A stretch of DNA of 64,000 bases from Pseudomonas sp. BN417. GTDB lineage: Bacteria > Pseudomonadota > Gammaproteobacteria > Pseudomonadales > Pseudomonadaceae. Below the pieces are notes generated by a model. It was given only the letters and a program-made list of their open reading frames with translations. It was not told where the DNA came from and did no database searches. Positions 18,057 to 26,551 of the stretch are shown one piece after another (the first letter of the stretch is position 1; every line of letters begins with the position of its first letter). The position numbers were made by a program, and so were the translations under genes. Location of the stretch: contig NZ_SSOJ01000069.1 in the NCBI RefSeq assembly GCF_029871205.1, positions 46,881 through 110,880 on the forward strand, given 5' to 3'.

Positions 18057-19177
18057 TGCAACTGGCATTCGTGCTCTACAAGTACTTCCCCTTCGGCGGC
18101 CTGCAGCGCGACTTCATGCGCATCGCCCTGGAGTGCCAGCGCCGTGGGCATGCCATTCGCGTCTACACCATGATCTGGGAAGGTGACATCCCGGAAGGCT
18201 TCGAAGTGCTGATCGCGCCGGTCAAGGCGTTGTTCAATCACAAGCGCAACGAGAAATTCACGGCCTGGGTCGAGGCCGACCTGGCGCGCCGTCCGGTGGA
18301 CCGGGTGATCGGCTTCAACAAGATGCCCGGTCTGGACGTCTACTACGCCGCCGACCCCTGCTTCGAGGACAAGGCGCAGAACCTGCGCAACGGCCTCTAC
18401 CGGCGCTGGGGCCGCTACAAGCACTTCTCCGACTACGAACGTGCGGTCTTCGCCCCCGAGTCTGCAACCTCGGTGCTGATGATCTCCGAGGTGCAGCAGC
18501 CGCTCTTCGTCAAGCACTACGCCACGCCGGCGGGGCGTTTCCACCTGCTGCCGCCGGGTATCGCCGCCGACCGCCGTGCGCCGGCCAACGCCGCGGAAAT
18601 CCGCGCCGAGTTCCGCCGCGAGTTCAAGCTGGGCGAGGATGACCTGCTGCTGGTGCAGATCGGCTCCGGCTTCAAGACCAAGGGCCTGGATCGCAGCCTC
18701 AAGGCCGTAGCCGCGTTGCCCCGCGAGCTGCGCAAGCGTACCCGGCTGATCGTCATCGGCCAGGACGACCCCAAGCCCTTCCTGCTGCAGATGAAAGCCC
18801 TGGGGATATCCGACCAGGTGGACATTCTCAAGGGCCGCAGCGATATCCCGCGCTTCCTGCTCGGCGCCGACCTGCTGATCCATCCGGCCTACAACGAGAA
18901 CACCGGCACGGTGCTGCTCGAGGCGTTGGTGGCCGGCCTGCCGGTGCTGGTCACGGATGTCTGCGGCTATGCCCATTACATTGCCGAGGCCGACAGCGGC
19001 CGGGTGCTGCCCGGCCCGTTCGAACAGGAGGCGCTGAACCAGCTTCTCGCCGCGATGCTCGCCGACCCGGCCGCGCGCGCGCGCTGGAGCACCAACGGCC
19101 TGGCCTTCGCCGACAGTGCCGACCTCTACAGCATGCCGCAGCACGCGGCTGACGTGATTCTCGCGGAGCGCCCATGA
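18056..19177 (+). CDS. waaG: LPS core glycosyltransferase I
   Basis: GT4-family enzyme that adds the first outer-core sugar (galactosamine in P. aeruginosa, glucose in enterics) to heptose II. The 373-residue protein begins MQLAFVLYKYFPFGGLQRDF, a conserved WaaG start, and contains the GT-B motifs IGSGFKTKGLDRS (about 200) and HPAYNENTGTVLLEAL (about 280) with the nucleotide-sugar-binding Glu. ATG at 18056 overlaps the waaC stop and agrees with family length; the open frame extends 25 codons upstream but those are waaC sequence in another frame. Confidence 0.96.
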   Translation: MQLAFVLYKYFPFGGLQRDFMRIALECQRRGHAIRVYTMIWEGDIPEGFEVLIAPVKALFNHKRNEKFTAWVEADLARRPVDRVIGFNKMPGLDVYYAADPCFEDKAQNLRNGLYRRWGRYKHFSDYERAVFAPESATSVLMISEVQQPLFVKHYATPAGRFHLLPPGIAADRRAPANAAEIRAEFRREFKLGEDDLLLVQIGSGFKTKGLDRSLKAVAALPRELRKRTRLIVIGQDDPKPFLLQMKALGISDQVDILKGRSDIPRFLLGADLLIHPAYNENTGTVLLEALVAGLPVLVTDVCGYAHYIAEADSGRVLPGPFEQEALNQLLAAMLADPAARARWSTNGLAFADSADLYSMPQHAADVILAERP

Positions 19178-19989
19178 AGCTTGTGCTGAAAGAGCCCTTC
19201 GAGCGCCTCTGGTCCGGCCGCGACGCCTTTGCCGAAGTGGAGGCGCTGCAGGGGCAGGTCTACCGCGAGCTGGAGGGGCGCCGGACCCTGCGTACCGAAG
19301 TCGAGGGGCGCGGATATTTCGTCAAGATCCACCGGGGTATCGGCTGGGGCGAGATCGCCAAGAACCTGCTGACCGCCAAGGCGCCCGTGCTTGGTGCCGG
19401 GCAGGAGTGGACGGCCATCCAGCGCCTGCACCAGGCCGACGTGCCGACCATGACCGCCGTGGCTTTCGGCGAGCGTGGCAGCAATCCTGCGCAGCAGCAT
19501 TCCTTCATCGTCACCGAGGAGCTGGCGCCGACCATCAGCCTCGAAGATTTCTGCGTCGACTGGCAGCGCAACCCGCCGTCACCGCGCCTGAAGTGGGCAC
19601 TGATCGGCGAAGTGGCGCGGATGACCGGTACCATGCATCGCGCCGGGGTCAATCACCGCGATTGCTATATCTGTCATTTCCTGCTGCATACGGAGCGGCC
19701 GGTGACCGCCGATGACTTCAAGCTGTCGCTGATCGACCTGCACCGTGCGCAGACGCGCGCGAGCACGCCGCGGCGCTGGCGTGACAAGGACCTGGCCGGC
19801 CTCTACTTCTCCGCGCTGAATATCGGCCTGACGCAGCGCGACAAGTTGCGCTTCCTCAAGGCCTACTTCCGCCAGCCATTGCGAGATGTGCTGCGCGATG
19901 AGATCGGCCTGCTGGCCTGGCTCGAGCAGAAGGCGGCGAGACTGCTGTCGCGCTACGAGCGTAAGTACGCGGGAGGAGAGGGCGCTTGA
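19174..19989 (+). CDS. waaP: LPS core heptose I kinase
   Basis: Phosphorylates heptose I of the inner core; in P. aeruginosa this kinase is needed for viability and LPS export. The 271-residue protein shows the kinase-like loop NHRDCYICHFLL (about 160-171) with the catalytic Asp, and the metal-binding LIDLHRAQ (about 186). The N-lobe lysine is probably in GYFVKIHRG (about 50). ATG overlaps the waaG stop (ATGA). The 3' end overlaps the next kinase gene by four bases. Confidence 0.95.
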   Translation: MKLVLKEPFERLWSGRDAFAEVEALQGQVYRELEGRRTLRTEVEGRGYFVKIHRGIGWGEIAKNLLTAKAPVLGAGQEWTAIQRLHQADVPTMTAVAFGERGSNPAQQHSFIVTEELAPTISLEDFCVDWQRNPPSPRLKWALIGEVARMTGTMHRAGVNHRDCYICHFLLHTERPVTADDFKLSLIDLHRAQTRASTPRRWRDKDLAGLYFSALNIGLTQRDKLRFLKAYFRQPLRDVLRDEIGLLAWLEQKAARLLSRYERKYAGGEGA

Positions 19990-20723
19990 GTCAATGGAAA
20001 CTGGCCGAGGGGCTGGATGCGGAAACCGTCGGGCTCTTCGGCGACCTCGACAGGGTATTCGCCCTCCAGGGCGACTGGATCACCGGCGACCCGCTGTCCG
20101 AAGTGCTGCGTGTGGAGCACCGTGGCGTGCGCTACTACGTCAAACGCTACTGGGCCGCGGGCAAAGGGCTGCGCCGCTGGCTCGGCCGGTCGCGGGTCAA
20201 GGCCGAGTGGCAGAACCTGCGGTATTTCACCCAGTGGGGCATCCCCACCGCACCCGTGGTGGGTTGGGGCCAGGAGCGTCGTGCCGGTGCCTTTCACCGC
20301 GGCGCATTGATCACCCGCGAACTCGCCGGTACGGTCGACCTGGCCGAAATGGCCCGCGAGGGCGACCCGCGGCTGCTCGACCCGCGCTGGGTCGACCGGG
20401 TCAGCCGGCAGCTGGCGAAGGCTACGCGACAATTGCACCAGCACGGCTTCGCCCACAACGACCTGAAGTGGCGCAACCTGCTGGTCGACCAGGCTGGCAA
20501 CCTGTTCCTGATCGACTGCCCGACCGGCACCTTCTGGTGGGGACCATTCCTGCGCTACAGGGTCATCAAGGACCTGGCGTGCCTGGACAAGCTTGCCAAG
20601 TACCACCTCAGCCGCAGCCAGCGCCTGCGCTTCTACCTGCAGTACCTCGGCCGTTCGAGCCTGCAAGCCGGCGACAAGCGCCAGGTGCGACGGATCCTCA
20701 GTTTCTTCGAGGGACGCGAATGA
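19986..20723 (+). CDS. wapP: LPS core kinase-like protein (WapP type)
   Basis: InaA/WaaP-family kinase-like protein of 245 residues, presumably adding a phosphate to the heptose region. It keeps the catalytic loop HNDLKWRNLL (about 157) and the metal-binding Asp of LIDCPTG (about 176); the N-lobe Lys is likely in YYVKRYW (about 48). The start is TTG at 19986, overlapping the waaP stop (TTGA). Position directly after waaP matches PA5008. The name wapP is from memory of P. aeruginosa nomenclature and is less certain than the family. Confidence 0.85.
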   Translation: MSQWKLAEGLDAETVGLFGDLDRVFALQGDWITGDPLSEVLRVEHRGVRYYVKRYWAAGKGLRRWLGRSRVKAEWQNLRYFTQWGIPTAPVVGWGQERRAGAFHRGALITRELAGTVDLAEMAREGDPRLLDPRWVDRVSRQLAKATRQLHQHGFAHNDLKWRNLLVDQAGNLFLIDCPTGTFWWGPFLRYRVIKDLACLDKLAKYHLSRSQRLRFYLQYLGRSSLQAGDKRQVRRILSFFEGRE

Positions 20724-21475
20724 GCGACTTTATCGCGCCGGCGGATCGCGACATCCTCGCCCGCCATGGATTGGACAGTTTCGACTCGCTCTGGGCCCTG
20801 CGCCTGGAAGCGGTGGACGAGCCCAACACGGGGCGTGGCGGCTGGAGCAGCGTGTTCCGCCTGGACCTGGGCGACAACGCCTACTACCTCAAGCGGCAGA
20901 GCAACTTTCTCAGCCGCAGCCTGCTGCGGCCATTCGGCGAGCCCACCTTCGCCCGCGAATTCCGCAATATCCGGCGCTACCAGGCGCTGGGGGTTCCCGC
21001 CCTGCAGGCAGCCTACTTCGGCACCCGCCTGGTCGATGGCAAGCGCCGTGCGATTCTGGTGTCGCGGGCGCTGGACGGCTGGCGCGAGCTGGCAGGTTGG
21101 CTGGAACTCTGGTCGGACCTTTCCGCAGAACGACGCACGGCCATAGTCGCGGCGGTCGCCTGGCTGGGCCGGCGTCTCCACGACGCTGGTCAGGTGCATG
21201 GCTGCTTCTATCCCAAGCATGTGTTCCTGCGCGAGGTCGGGAGCAGCTTCGAGGCCTGCTTGATCGACCTGGAAAAGACCCGGCCCCTGCTGCTTGGCCG
21301 TCGCGACCGGGTCAAGGACCTGGAAGCCCTGGTACGGCGTGCCGACGCCTGGGGCGAGGCCGAGGTGCGTGAGCTGCTGGCCGGCTATCTGGGGCAGGCG
21401 CGGGAATCAAGTGAAGTCAGCGACTGGCTGGCGCAAATGGGGCGTCGACGCCGCACCAAGGAACGCAATCAATGA
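20720..21475 (+). CDS. wapQ: LPS core kinase-like protein (WapQ type), catalytic Asp absent
   Basis: 251-residue member of the WaaP/InaA kinase-like family, third in the kinase series. The catalytic loop reads HGCFYPKHVF where WaaP has HRDCYICHFL, so Cys stands at the place of the catalytic Asp. The metal-site Asp in LIDLEKT and an N-lobe Lys in YYLKRQS are kept. It may be a pseudokinase, a partner of its neighbours, or use a nearby residue. ATG 20720 overlaps the previous stop (ATGA); the longer open frame upstream is the wapP region in another frame. Corresponds by position to PA5007; the symbol is from memory. Confidence 0.83.
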   Translation: MSDFIAPADRDILARHGLDSFDSLWALRLEAVDEPNTGRGGWSSVFRLDLGDNAYYLKRQSNFLSRSLLRPFGEPTFAREFRNIRRYQALGVPALQAAYFGTRLVDGKRRAILVSRALDGWRELAGWLELWSDLSAERRTAIVAAVAWLGRRLHDAGQVHGCFYPKHVFLREVGSSFEACLIDLEKTRPLLLGRRDRVKDLEALVRRADAWGEAEVRELLAGYLGQARESSEVSDWLAQMGRRRRTKERNQ

Positions 21476-22929
21476 CCCTGGCGGAATTGGCCCGGGCGGG
21501 ACGAAACCCGCAATTACCCATCAACCTGGATATCGCCGGCGGTCTGGAGCTGTTGAGCCTGCTGCGGGTCCTGCCCGGCCAGCGCTATGTGGGCGTGGCT
21601 CTTTGGCAGGGGCGCAAGGTGCTGGCCAAGTTGCTGGTAGGGGGCAAGGCCGGGCGGCATTTCCAGCGTGAGCTGGCCGGCGTCAAGGCGCTCCACGACC
21701 AGAGGCTGGACTCCCCGGCGCTGCTGGCGGAAGGCAATCTGGCAGGGCAGGGCGGCTGGTTGTTGTTCGAGTACCTGGAATCCGCTGAAAGCCTCTGGGA
21801 TGCCTGGCGCCAAGTGGAACGCGACGTACCTTTGTCCGATGGCCAACAGGCCGTTCTGGGCGAGGCCCTGACGGCGATCGGCCGGTTGCATCTGGCCGGC
21901 CTCGCCCAGGAAGACCTGCACCTGGACAACCTGCTGCGCCATGGCGACAAGCTGCATGTGATCGATGGCGGCGGCATCCGCGCCGAAAGCCCCGGTACGC
22001 CGCTGCCACGGGACAAGGCGCTGGCCAACCTCGGTGTGTTCTTCGCCCAATTGCCTGCGGAGCTGGACTCCTCCCTCGAAGAGCTGCTGGTGCACTACTT
22101 GCTGGTCAATGGCGAACACGCCCTGCCACTGGAGGCCCTGGAGAAGGAAATCGCCCGCATGCGGCGCTGGCGGCTCGGCGACTACCTGAAGAAGATCGCC
22201 CGCGACTGCAGCCTGTTCAGCGTGGTTCGCGGCGCATTCGGTCTACGCGCCGTGCGCCGCGAGGCCGAGGCCGGGCTCGACGAGCTGCTGGACGCCCCGG
22301 ATGCCTTCCTGGAACAGGGCCATCCGTTGAAGCGGGGCGCCACCGCCACCGTGGCCCGGGTTTCGCTCGGCGGGCGGCAATTGCTGGTCAAGCGCTACAA
22401 CATCAAGGGGCTGCTGCACTGGCTGACGCGCTTCTGGCGGCCCAGTCGCGCCTGGCACAGCTGGCGCGAAGGCAATCGCCTGGACTTCCTCGGCATCGCC
22501 ACGCCGCGCCCGCTGGCCGTGCTGGAACGGCGCTTCTGCTGGCTGCGCGGACGTGCGTACCTGATTACCGAATATCTCTCCGGGCAAGATATAATCGCCC
22601 GTTTTCGACCCTATCTGGACGACCCGGACGGGGCCGGCGCTCCCCCCGAAGCCGAATTGCAGGCCCTTGACCAGCTGTTCGCCGCGCTGATCCGCGAACG
22701 CATCAGCCATGGCGACCTCAAGGGCTACAACCTGTTCTGGCAGGAGGGCCGCTGGACCCTGATCGACCTCGATGCCGTGTGCCAGCATCGCAGCCAGCGT
22801 GGATTCGCCCGGGCCTATGCCCGCGACCGCGCGCGCTTCCTGAGGAACTGGCCGGCCGAGTCGGCGCTGTACCAGCTACTGGACAAACGTTTACCGCAGG
22901 TGCCCGGCACCTGCCCTGAAAGAGGTTAA
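21472..22929 (+). CDS. Tandem two-domain kinase-like protein of the LPS core locus
   Basis: 485 residues formed by two kinase-like domains in one chain. The first (about 1-235) has catalytic loop QEDLHLDNLL (about 142) and metal motif HVIDGGG. The second (about 285-480) has SHGDLKGYNLFW (about 418) and TLIDLDA. Both keep the catalytic Asp, the following Asn and the metal Asp, so both could be active. ATG 21472 overlaps the wapQ stop. It matches the unnamed PA5006 position. Substrate unknown; a core phosphate or a control role on neighbouring kinases are both possible. Confidence 0.85.
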   Translation: MTLAELARAGRNPQLPINLDIAGGLELLSLLRVLPGQRYVGVALWQGRKVLAKLLVGGKAGRHFQRELAGVKALHDQRLDSPALLAEGNLAGQGGWLLFEYLESAESLWDAWRQVERDVPLSDGQQAVLGEALTAIGRLHLAGLAQEDLHLDNLLRHGDKLHVIDGGGIRAESPGTPLPRDKALANLGVFFAQLPAELDSSLEELLVHYLLVNGEHALPLEALEKEIARMRRWRLGDYLKKIARDCSLFSVVRGAFGLRAVRREAEAGLDELLDAPDAFLEQGHPLKRGATATVARVSLGGRQLLVKRYNIKGLLHWLTRFWRPSRAWHSWREGNRLDFLGIATPRPLAVLERRFCWLRGRAYLITEYLSGQDIIARFRPYLDDPDGAGAPPEAELQALDQLFAALIRERISHGDLKGYNLFWQEGRWTLIDLDAVCQHRSQRGFARAYARDRARFLRNWPAESALYQLLDKRLPQVPGTCPERG

Positions 22930-22934
22930 CCCCT

Positions 22935-24692
22935 GTGGCATTGACGATTCTCGGTCTTTCCGGCGCCCTCAGCCATGATCCTTCCGCCGCGCTCTACATA
23001 GACGGCAAGCTGATCGCGGCCGCCGAAGAAGAGCGCTTCGTGCGCGACAAGCACGCGAAGAATCGCATGCCCTACGAGTCGGCCAAGTTCTGCCTGGAGC
23101 AGGCCGGCATCAAGCCTTCCGACGTCGATGTGGTGGCCATCCCCTTCGCCCCCATCAGTCTGTTCGGCAAGGCCCGCTGGCACTACGCCAAGCGCTACTG
23201 GTACGCCCCGGATCGTGCGCTGGACGCCATCCTCATGGGCAACCGCCGCTACAAGCGCTACCGCAAGAAGATCGTCTGGTGCCTGGAGCAGCTGGGCTTC
23301 GACGCCAAGAAGGTGAAGATCGAGCCGGTGGAACACCACCTGGCCCACGCCTCCAGCGCCTACCATTGCTCGGGCTTCAAGGAGAAGACGGCGATCCTCG
23401 GTATCGACGGCAAGGGCGAGTACGCCACCACCTTCTTCGGCTGGGGCGAGAACGGCAAGATCCACAAGATCAAGGAATTCTACGATCCGGATTCCCTCGG
23501 CGGCCTCTATGGCGCGATCACCGAGTACCTCGGCTTCGAGATGCTCGACGGCGAATTCAAGGTGATGGGCATGGCGCCCTACGGCGACGCCGCCAAGTAC
23601 GATTTTTCGCGCCTGGCGAAGTTCGAGAACGGCGAACTGATCATCAACACCGACTACGCCAATGTCATCGGTTTCCGCCGCCACAAGGAAAACGGCAAGG
23701 GCTACTACTTCTCGCCCAAGCTGATCGAGTGGCTGGGCCCGAAACGCCAGGGCGATATCGCCGACGACCCCTACATCCACTATGCGGCCAGCATGCAGGC
23801 GCTGTTCGAGAAGCTGGCGCTGGAGATGATGGATTACTACCTCGGCGACATCATCCGCCAGACCGGCAAGATCGCCTTCGCCGGCGGCTGCGCGCTTAAC
23901 GTCAAGCTGAACCAGAAGATCATCGCCCGCCCGGAAGTGAAGGAGCTGTTCGTCCAGCCCGCGTCCGGTGACGCCGGCACCTCCGTCGGCGCCGCCGCCT
24001 ATGTCTCGGTCAAGCGCGGCGTGCCGGTGGAGAAGATGGAGCACGTCTACCTCGGCCCGTCCTTCTCCAACGAAGACGTGATCGCCGCTTGCGCCAAACA
24101 CCCGAAGCAACCGGTTATCAAGCGCATCGACAACACCCCGCAGCGCATCGCCAAGATCATGGTCGACGGCAATCCGGTGGCCTGGTTCCAGGGCCGCATG
24201 GAATTCGGCCCGCGCGCCCTGGGTGGCCGTTCCATCATCGGTTGCCCGAGCGCGGTCGGCGTGGCCGACCGCATCAACGAACAGATCAAGTTCCGCGAGC
24301 GCTGGCGCCCCTTCTGCCCGTCGATGCTCGACACGGTCGCAGCGCAGATGCTCAAGGTCGATCACCCGTCGCCCTTCATGACCTTCACCTTCGAAGTCAA
24401 CGAAGAGTGGAAGACCCGCGTGGCCGAAGTGGTGCACGAGGACGGCACGTCCCGCGCCCAGGTGCTGGAGCGCCGCCACAACCCGCGCTGGTACGACCTG
24501 ATGAAGGAGCTGGAGAACCTCACCGGCAACGGCGTGTCGCTGAACACCTCGCTGAACCGTCGCGGCGAACCGATGATCTGCTCGCCCACCGACGCGCTGA
24601 ACATGTTCTACGGTTCCGACCTGCAGTACCTGATCATGGAAGACATCCTCGTCGTCAAGGAAGGCAAGGACTGGTATGACAATGTCGGCTAA
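22935..24692 (+). CDS. LPS core carbamoyltransferase (NodU/CmcH family)
   Basis: Transfers a carbamoyl group, in P. aeruginosa to O-7 of heptose II of the core. The 585-residue protein has the N-terminal Kae1/YrdC-like ATPase fold (LGLSGALSHDPSAAL at the start, EHHLAHASSAYHCSGF at about 131) and the C-terminal carbamoyltransferase domain (GRMEFGPRALGGRSI at about 420, EPMICSPTDALNMF near the end). The start is GTG at 22935, after AAAGAGG, five bases past the tandem kinase stop. The 3' end overlaps the next glycosyltransferase by 17 bases. It fits PA5005, which I recall being called wapO. Confidence 0.92.
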   Translation: MALTILGLSGALSHDPSAALYIDGKLIAAAEEERFVRDKHAKNRMPYESAKFCLEQAGIKPSDVDVVAIPFAPISLFGKARWHYAKRYWYAPDRALDAILMGNRRYKRYRKKIVWCLEQLGFDAKKVKIEPVEHHLAHASSAYHCSGFKEKTAILGIDGKGEYATTFFGWGENGKIHKIKEFYDPDSLGGLYGAITEYLGFEMLDGEFKVMGMAPYGDAAKYDFSRLAKFENGELIINTDYANVIGFRRHKENGKGYYFSPKLIEWLGPKRQGDIADDPYIHYAASMQALFEKLALEMMDYYLGDIIRQTGKIAFAGGCALNVKLNQKIIARPEVKELFVQPASGDAGTSVGAAAYVSVKRGVPVEKMEHVYLGPSFSNEDVIAACAKHPKQPVIKRIDNTPQRIAKIMVDGNPVAWFQGRMEFGPRALGGRSIIGCPSAVGVADRINEQIKFRERWRPFCPSMLDTVAAQMLKVDHPSPFMTFTFEVNEEWKTRVAEVVHEDGTSRAQVLERRHNPRWYDLMKELENLTGNGVSLNTSLNRRGEPMICSPTDALNMFYGSDLQYLIMEDILVVKEGKDWYDNVG

Positions 24693-25590
24693 GCCGCTGC
24701 TTAGTGTCGTCATTCCCAGCTACAACTACGCGGGCAAGCTCCCGCGTGCCGTCGAGTCGGTGCTGGTCCAGGCCACCCCGGAGGTCGAACTCTGGGTGGT
24801 GGACGATGGCTCCACCGACGACACCCCGGCGGTCTTCGCCGCCCTGAGCCAGCGCCATGGCGCCGCCTTCCAGGGCGTGCGCCAGGCCAATGCCGGCCCC
24901 TCGGCCGCGCGCAACAACGGTGTGCAGCTTGCCCAGGGGCGCTATGTGCTGCTGCTGGACGCCGACGACGAACTGGCGCCCGGTGTGCTGCCCGGTCTCT
25001 GCGAGTGCCTGCGCCAGCAGCCGGACATCGGCCTCTGGCTCGCCGGCCACGTGGCGGTGCAGCCCGACGGCCGCGAGCGCGAGCACCCGGCCAGCGCGGT
25101 GCCCGTCGATCCATTCAGGCGCCTCAACGACTACCTGCTGGACAAGAAGATCGCCCTCAGCCACGGCGCCTGCGTTTTCCTCCGCGAACTGCTGCTCGAG
25201 CGCCCCTATCCCGAGCACCTGCGCCACAGCGAGGACATCCCGGTCTTCGCCTACTGCCTGACCCAGCGCCAGGTGGAGGTTCTCGACCTGATGCTGGCGC
25301 GCATCCACAAGCACCCCGGCAGCCTGCGCCATAACGCCGAGGCAGCGCGCAAAGTGGGCCTGGCCCTGGTGGACGAAGTCTTCCTCAAGCTGCCGGCCGG
25401 CCTGCAACCGCTCAAGCCCGCCTATCGCGCCCAACGCTGCCTGTCGCTGTTCCGCACCTGCCTGCTCGCCGGCGACGAGTCCAGCGCCCGCGACTACTAC
25501 CGCGAGGCGCTGCGCACGGACTGGCGGGTGCTGTTCAAACTGTCTTACAGCCGCAAGGCTGCGCGCTTGTGGCTACGGCAAGGCAAATGA
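24676..25590 (+). CDS. Family 2 glycosyltransferase, outer core
   Basis: 304-residue GT2 enzyme of the GT-A fold: LLSVVIPSYNYAGKLPRAVES at the N-terminus (about 10), VVDDGSTDD (about 40) and the metal-binding LLLDADDEL (about 94). It probably adds a sugar to the LPS outer core. It overlaps the carbamoyltransferase end by 17 bases and is joined to the next gene by ATGA. In PAO1 this slot is held by wapH, a GT-B type enzyme as I remember it, so this gene appears to replace it. Start at 24676; ATG 24682 is also possible. Confidence 0.85.
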   Translation: MTMSAKPLLSVVIPSYNYAGKLPRAVESVLVQATPEVELWVVDDGSTDDTPAVFAALSQRHGAAFQGVRQANAGPSAARNNGVQLAQGRYVLLLDADDELAPGVLPGLCECLRQQPDIGLWLAGHVAVQPDGREREHPASAVPVDPFRRLNDYLLDKKIALSHGACVFLRELLLERPYPEHLRHSEDIPVFAYCLTQRQVEVLDLMLARIHKHPGSLRHNAEAARKVGLALVDEVFLKLPAGLQPLKPAYRAQRCLSLFRTCLLAGDESSARDYYREALRTDWRVLFKLSYSRKAARLWLRQGK

Positions 25591-26543
25591 AGGTCCTGGC
25601 ACTCAGTTCCGCAGGGCGGGAGCCCGATTTTTCCTGCGTCTATGAGCAACTGGGCGGACAGGTCGATCTCGATCTGCGGGTCCTCGACAAGGATGCCCAG
25701 CGCAACCTGCGTCGCTCACTGAGCGCCGTCGACCTTTCTCGCTACGATCGAATCCTGGTCGATCTCCATTTCAAGAACATTCATGGGCAGACCCGATTCC
25801 TCAGCGGGCTCGACGGTCTCCTGATCTACGAAGAGGATGCCTGCCAGAACTACCTGGAAAATTCCCGGTGGCGCGGCCGCTTCAGTCGCTTCTACAGGGC
25901 GCTGCCCAACGCGCGGATCGTCGTGACCGGCGCCAGCGTGGCCGAGCGTCTGAAGGGCGAAGGCTTGAATGTCCAGTTCATTCCCAAGGGCTATGACCCG
26001 CGGGTGATCTTCCGTGAAGAAGTGGAGCGGGACATAGAGCTGGGCTTCATCGGCCGGACCGCCAGCGCTGCCTATCAGGAGCGGAAGCGACTTCTGGACC
26101 TGCTGGCTGCCGAGGACTCGCTGCAGCTCCTGCGTACGGCTCCTGGGGAGCCTTACCGGAAGATGCTGAACCGCATTCGCTATTTCGTCAGTGCCGATGT
26201 CGGGCTGGGCGAATACATGGCCAAGAACTTCGAGGCGATGGCCTGCGGTTGCGTCCTTCTGGCCTGGCGCCAGGGACACGAGGAGGAGGCCATTGGCCTG
26301 GAGGATGGCGTACACCTGCTCTTGTATTCCGACGTTGACGAACTGCGGAGACACCTGGCCAGGCTTCGTGATGACTCCAACCTGGCGCAGGCCATAGCCG
26401 ACGGTGGGCGGCGTTTCGTAGAGCAGCACCTTTCCCATCCCCAACTGGCCGAGCGCCTCATCAAAGTGCTGGGGGAGCCCTGGCCGTCGCCTGCCCCTGT
26501 TTCTGTCTGGCAGGCTTTCTGGTCGCGGATCAACCCATTCTGA
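25587..26543 (+). CDS. GT-B glycosyltransferase, CgeB/Ssg-like
   Basis: 318-residue protein with a C-terminal glycosyl-transferase half: IPKGYDPRVIF (about 130), ELGFIGRTASAAYQERK (about 147), and YMAKNFEAMACGCVLLA (about 210), the acceptor loop of the CgeB-type family. The start ATG at 25587 overlaps the previous stop (ATGA); the frame extends six codons upstream. By position and family it resembles Ssg (PA5001), linked to LPS and exopolysaccharide sugar transfer in Pseudomonas, but that identity is inference. The next gene starts nine bases on. Confidence 0.8.
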   Translation: MKVLALSSAGREPDFSCVYEQLGGQVDLDLRVLDKDAQRNLRRSLSAVDLSRYDRILVDLHFKNIHGQTRFLSGLDGLLIYEEDACQNYLENSRWRGRFSRFYRALPNARIVVTGASVAERLKGEGLNVQFIPKGYDPRVIFREEVERDIELGFIGRTASAAYQERKRLLDLLAAEDSLQLLRTAPGEPYRKMLNRIRYFVSADVGLGEYMAKNFEAMACGCVLLAWRQGHEEEAIGLEDGVHLLLYSDVDELRRHLARLRDDSNLAQAIADGGRRFVEQHLSHPQLAERLIKVLGEPWPSPAPVSVWQAFWSRINPF

Positions 26544-26551
26544 GCTATCCC

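Noticed and set aside
19886..20719. Upstream extension of the WapQ-type frame to 529 residues
   Set aside because: The added part overlaps waaP and wapP in another frame; the ATGA junction at 20720 gives the natural start.
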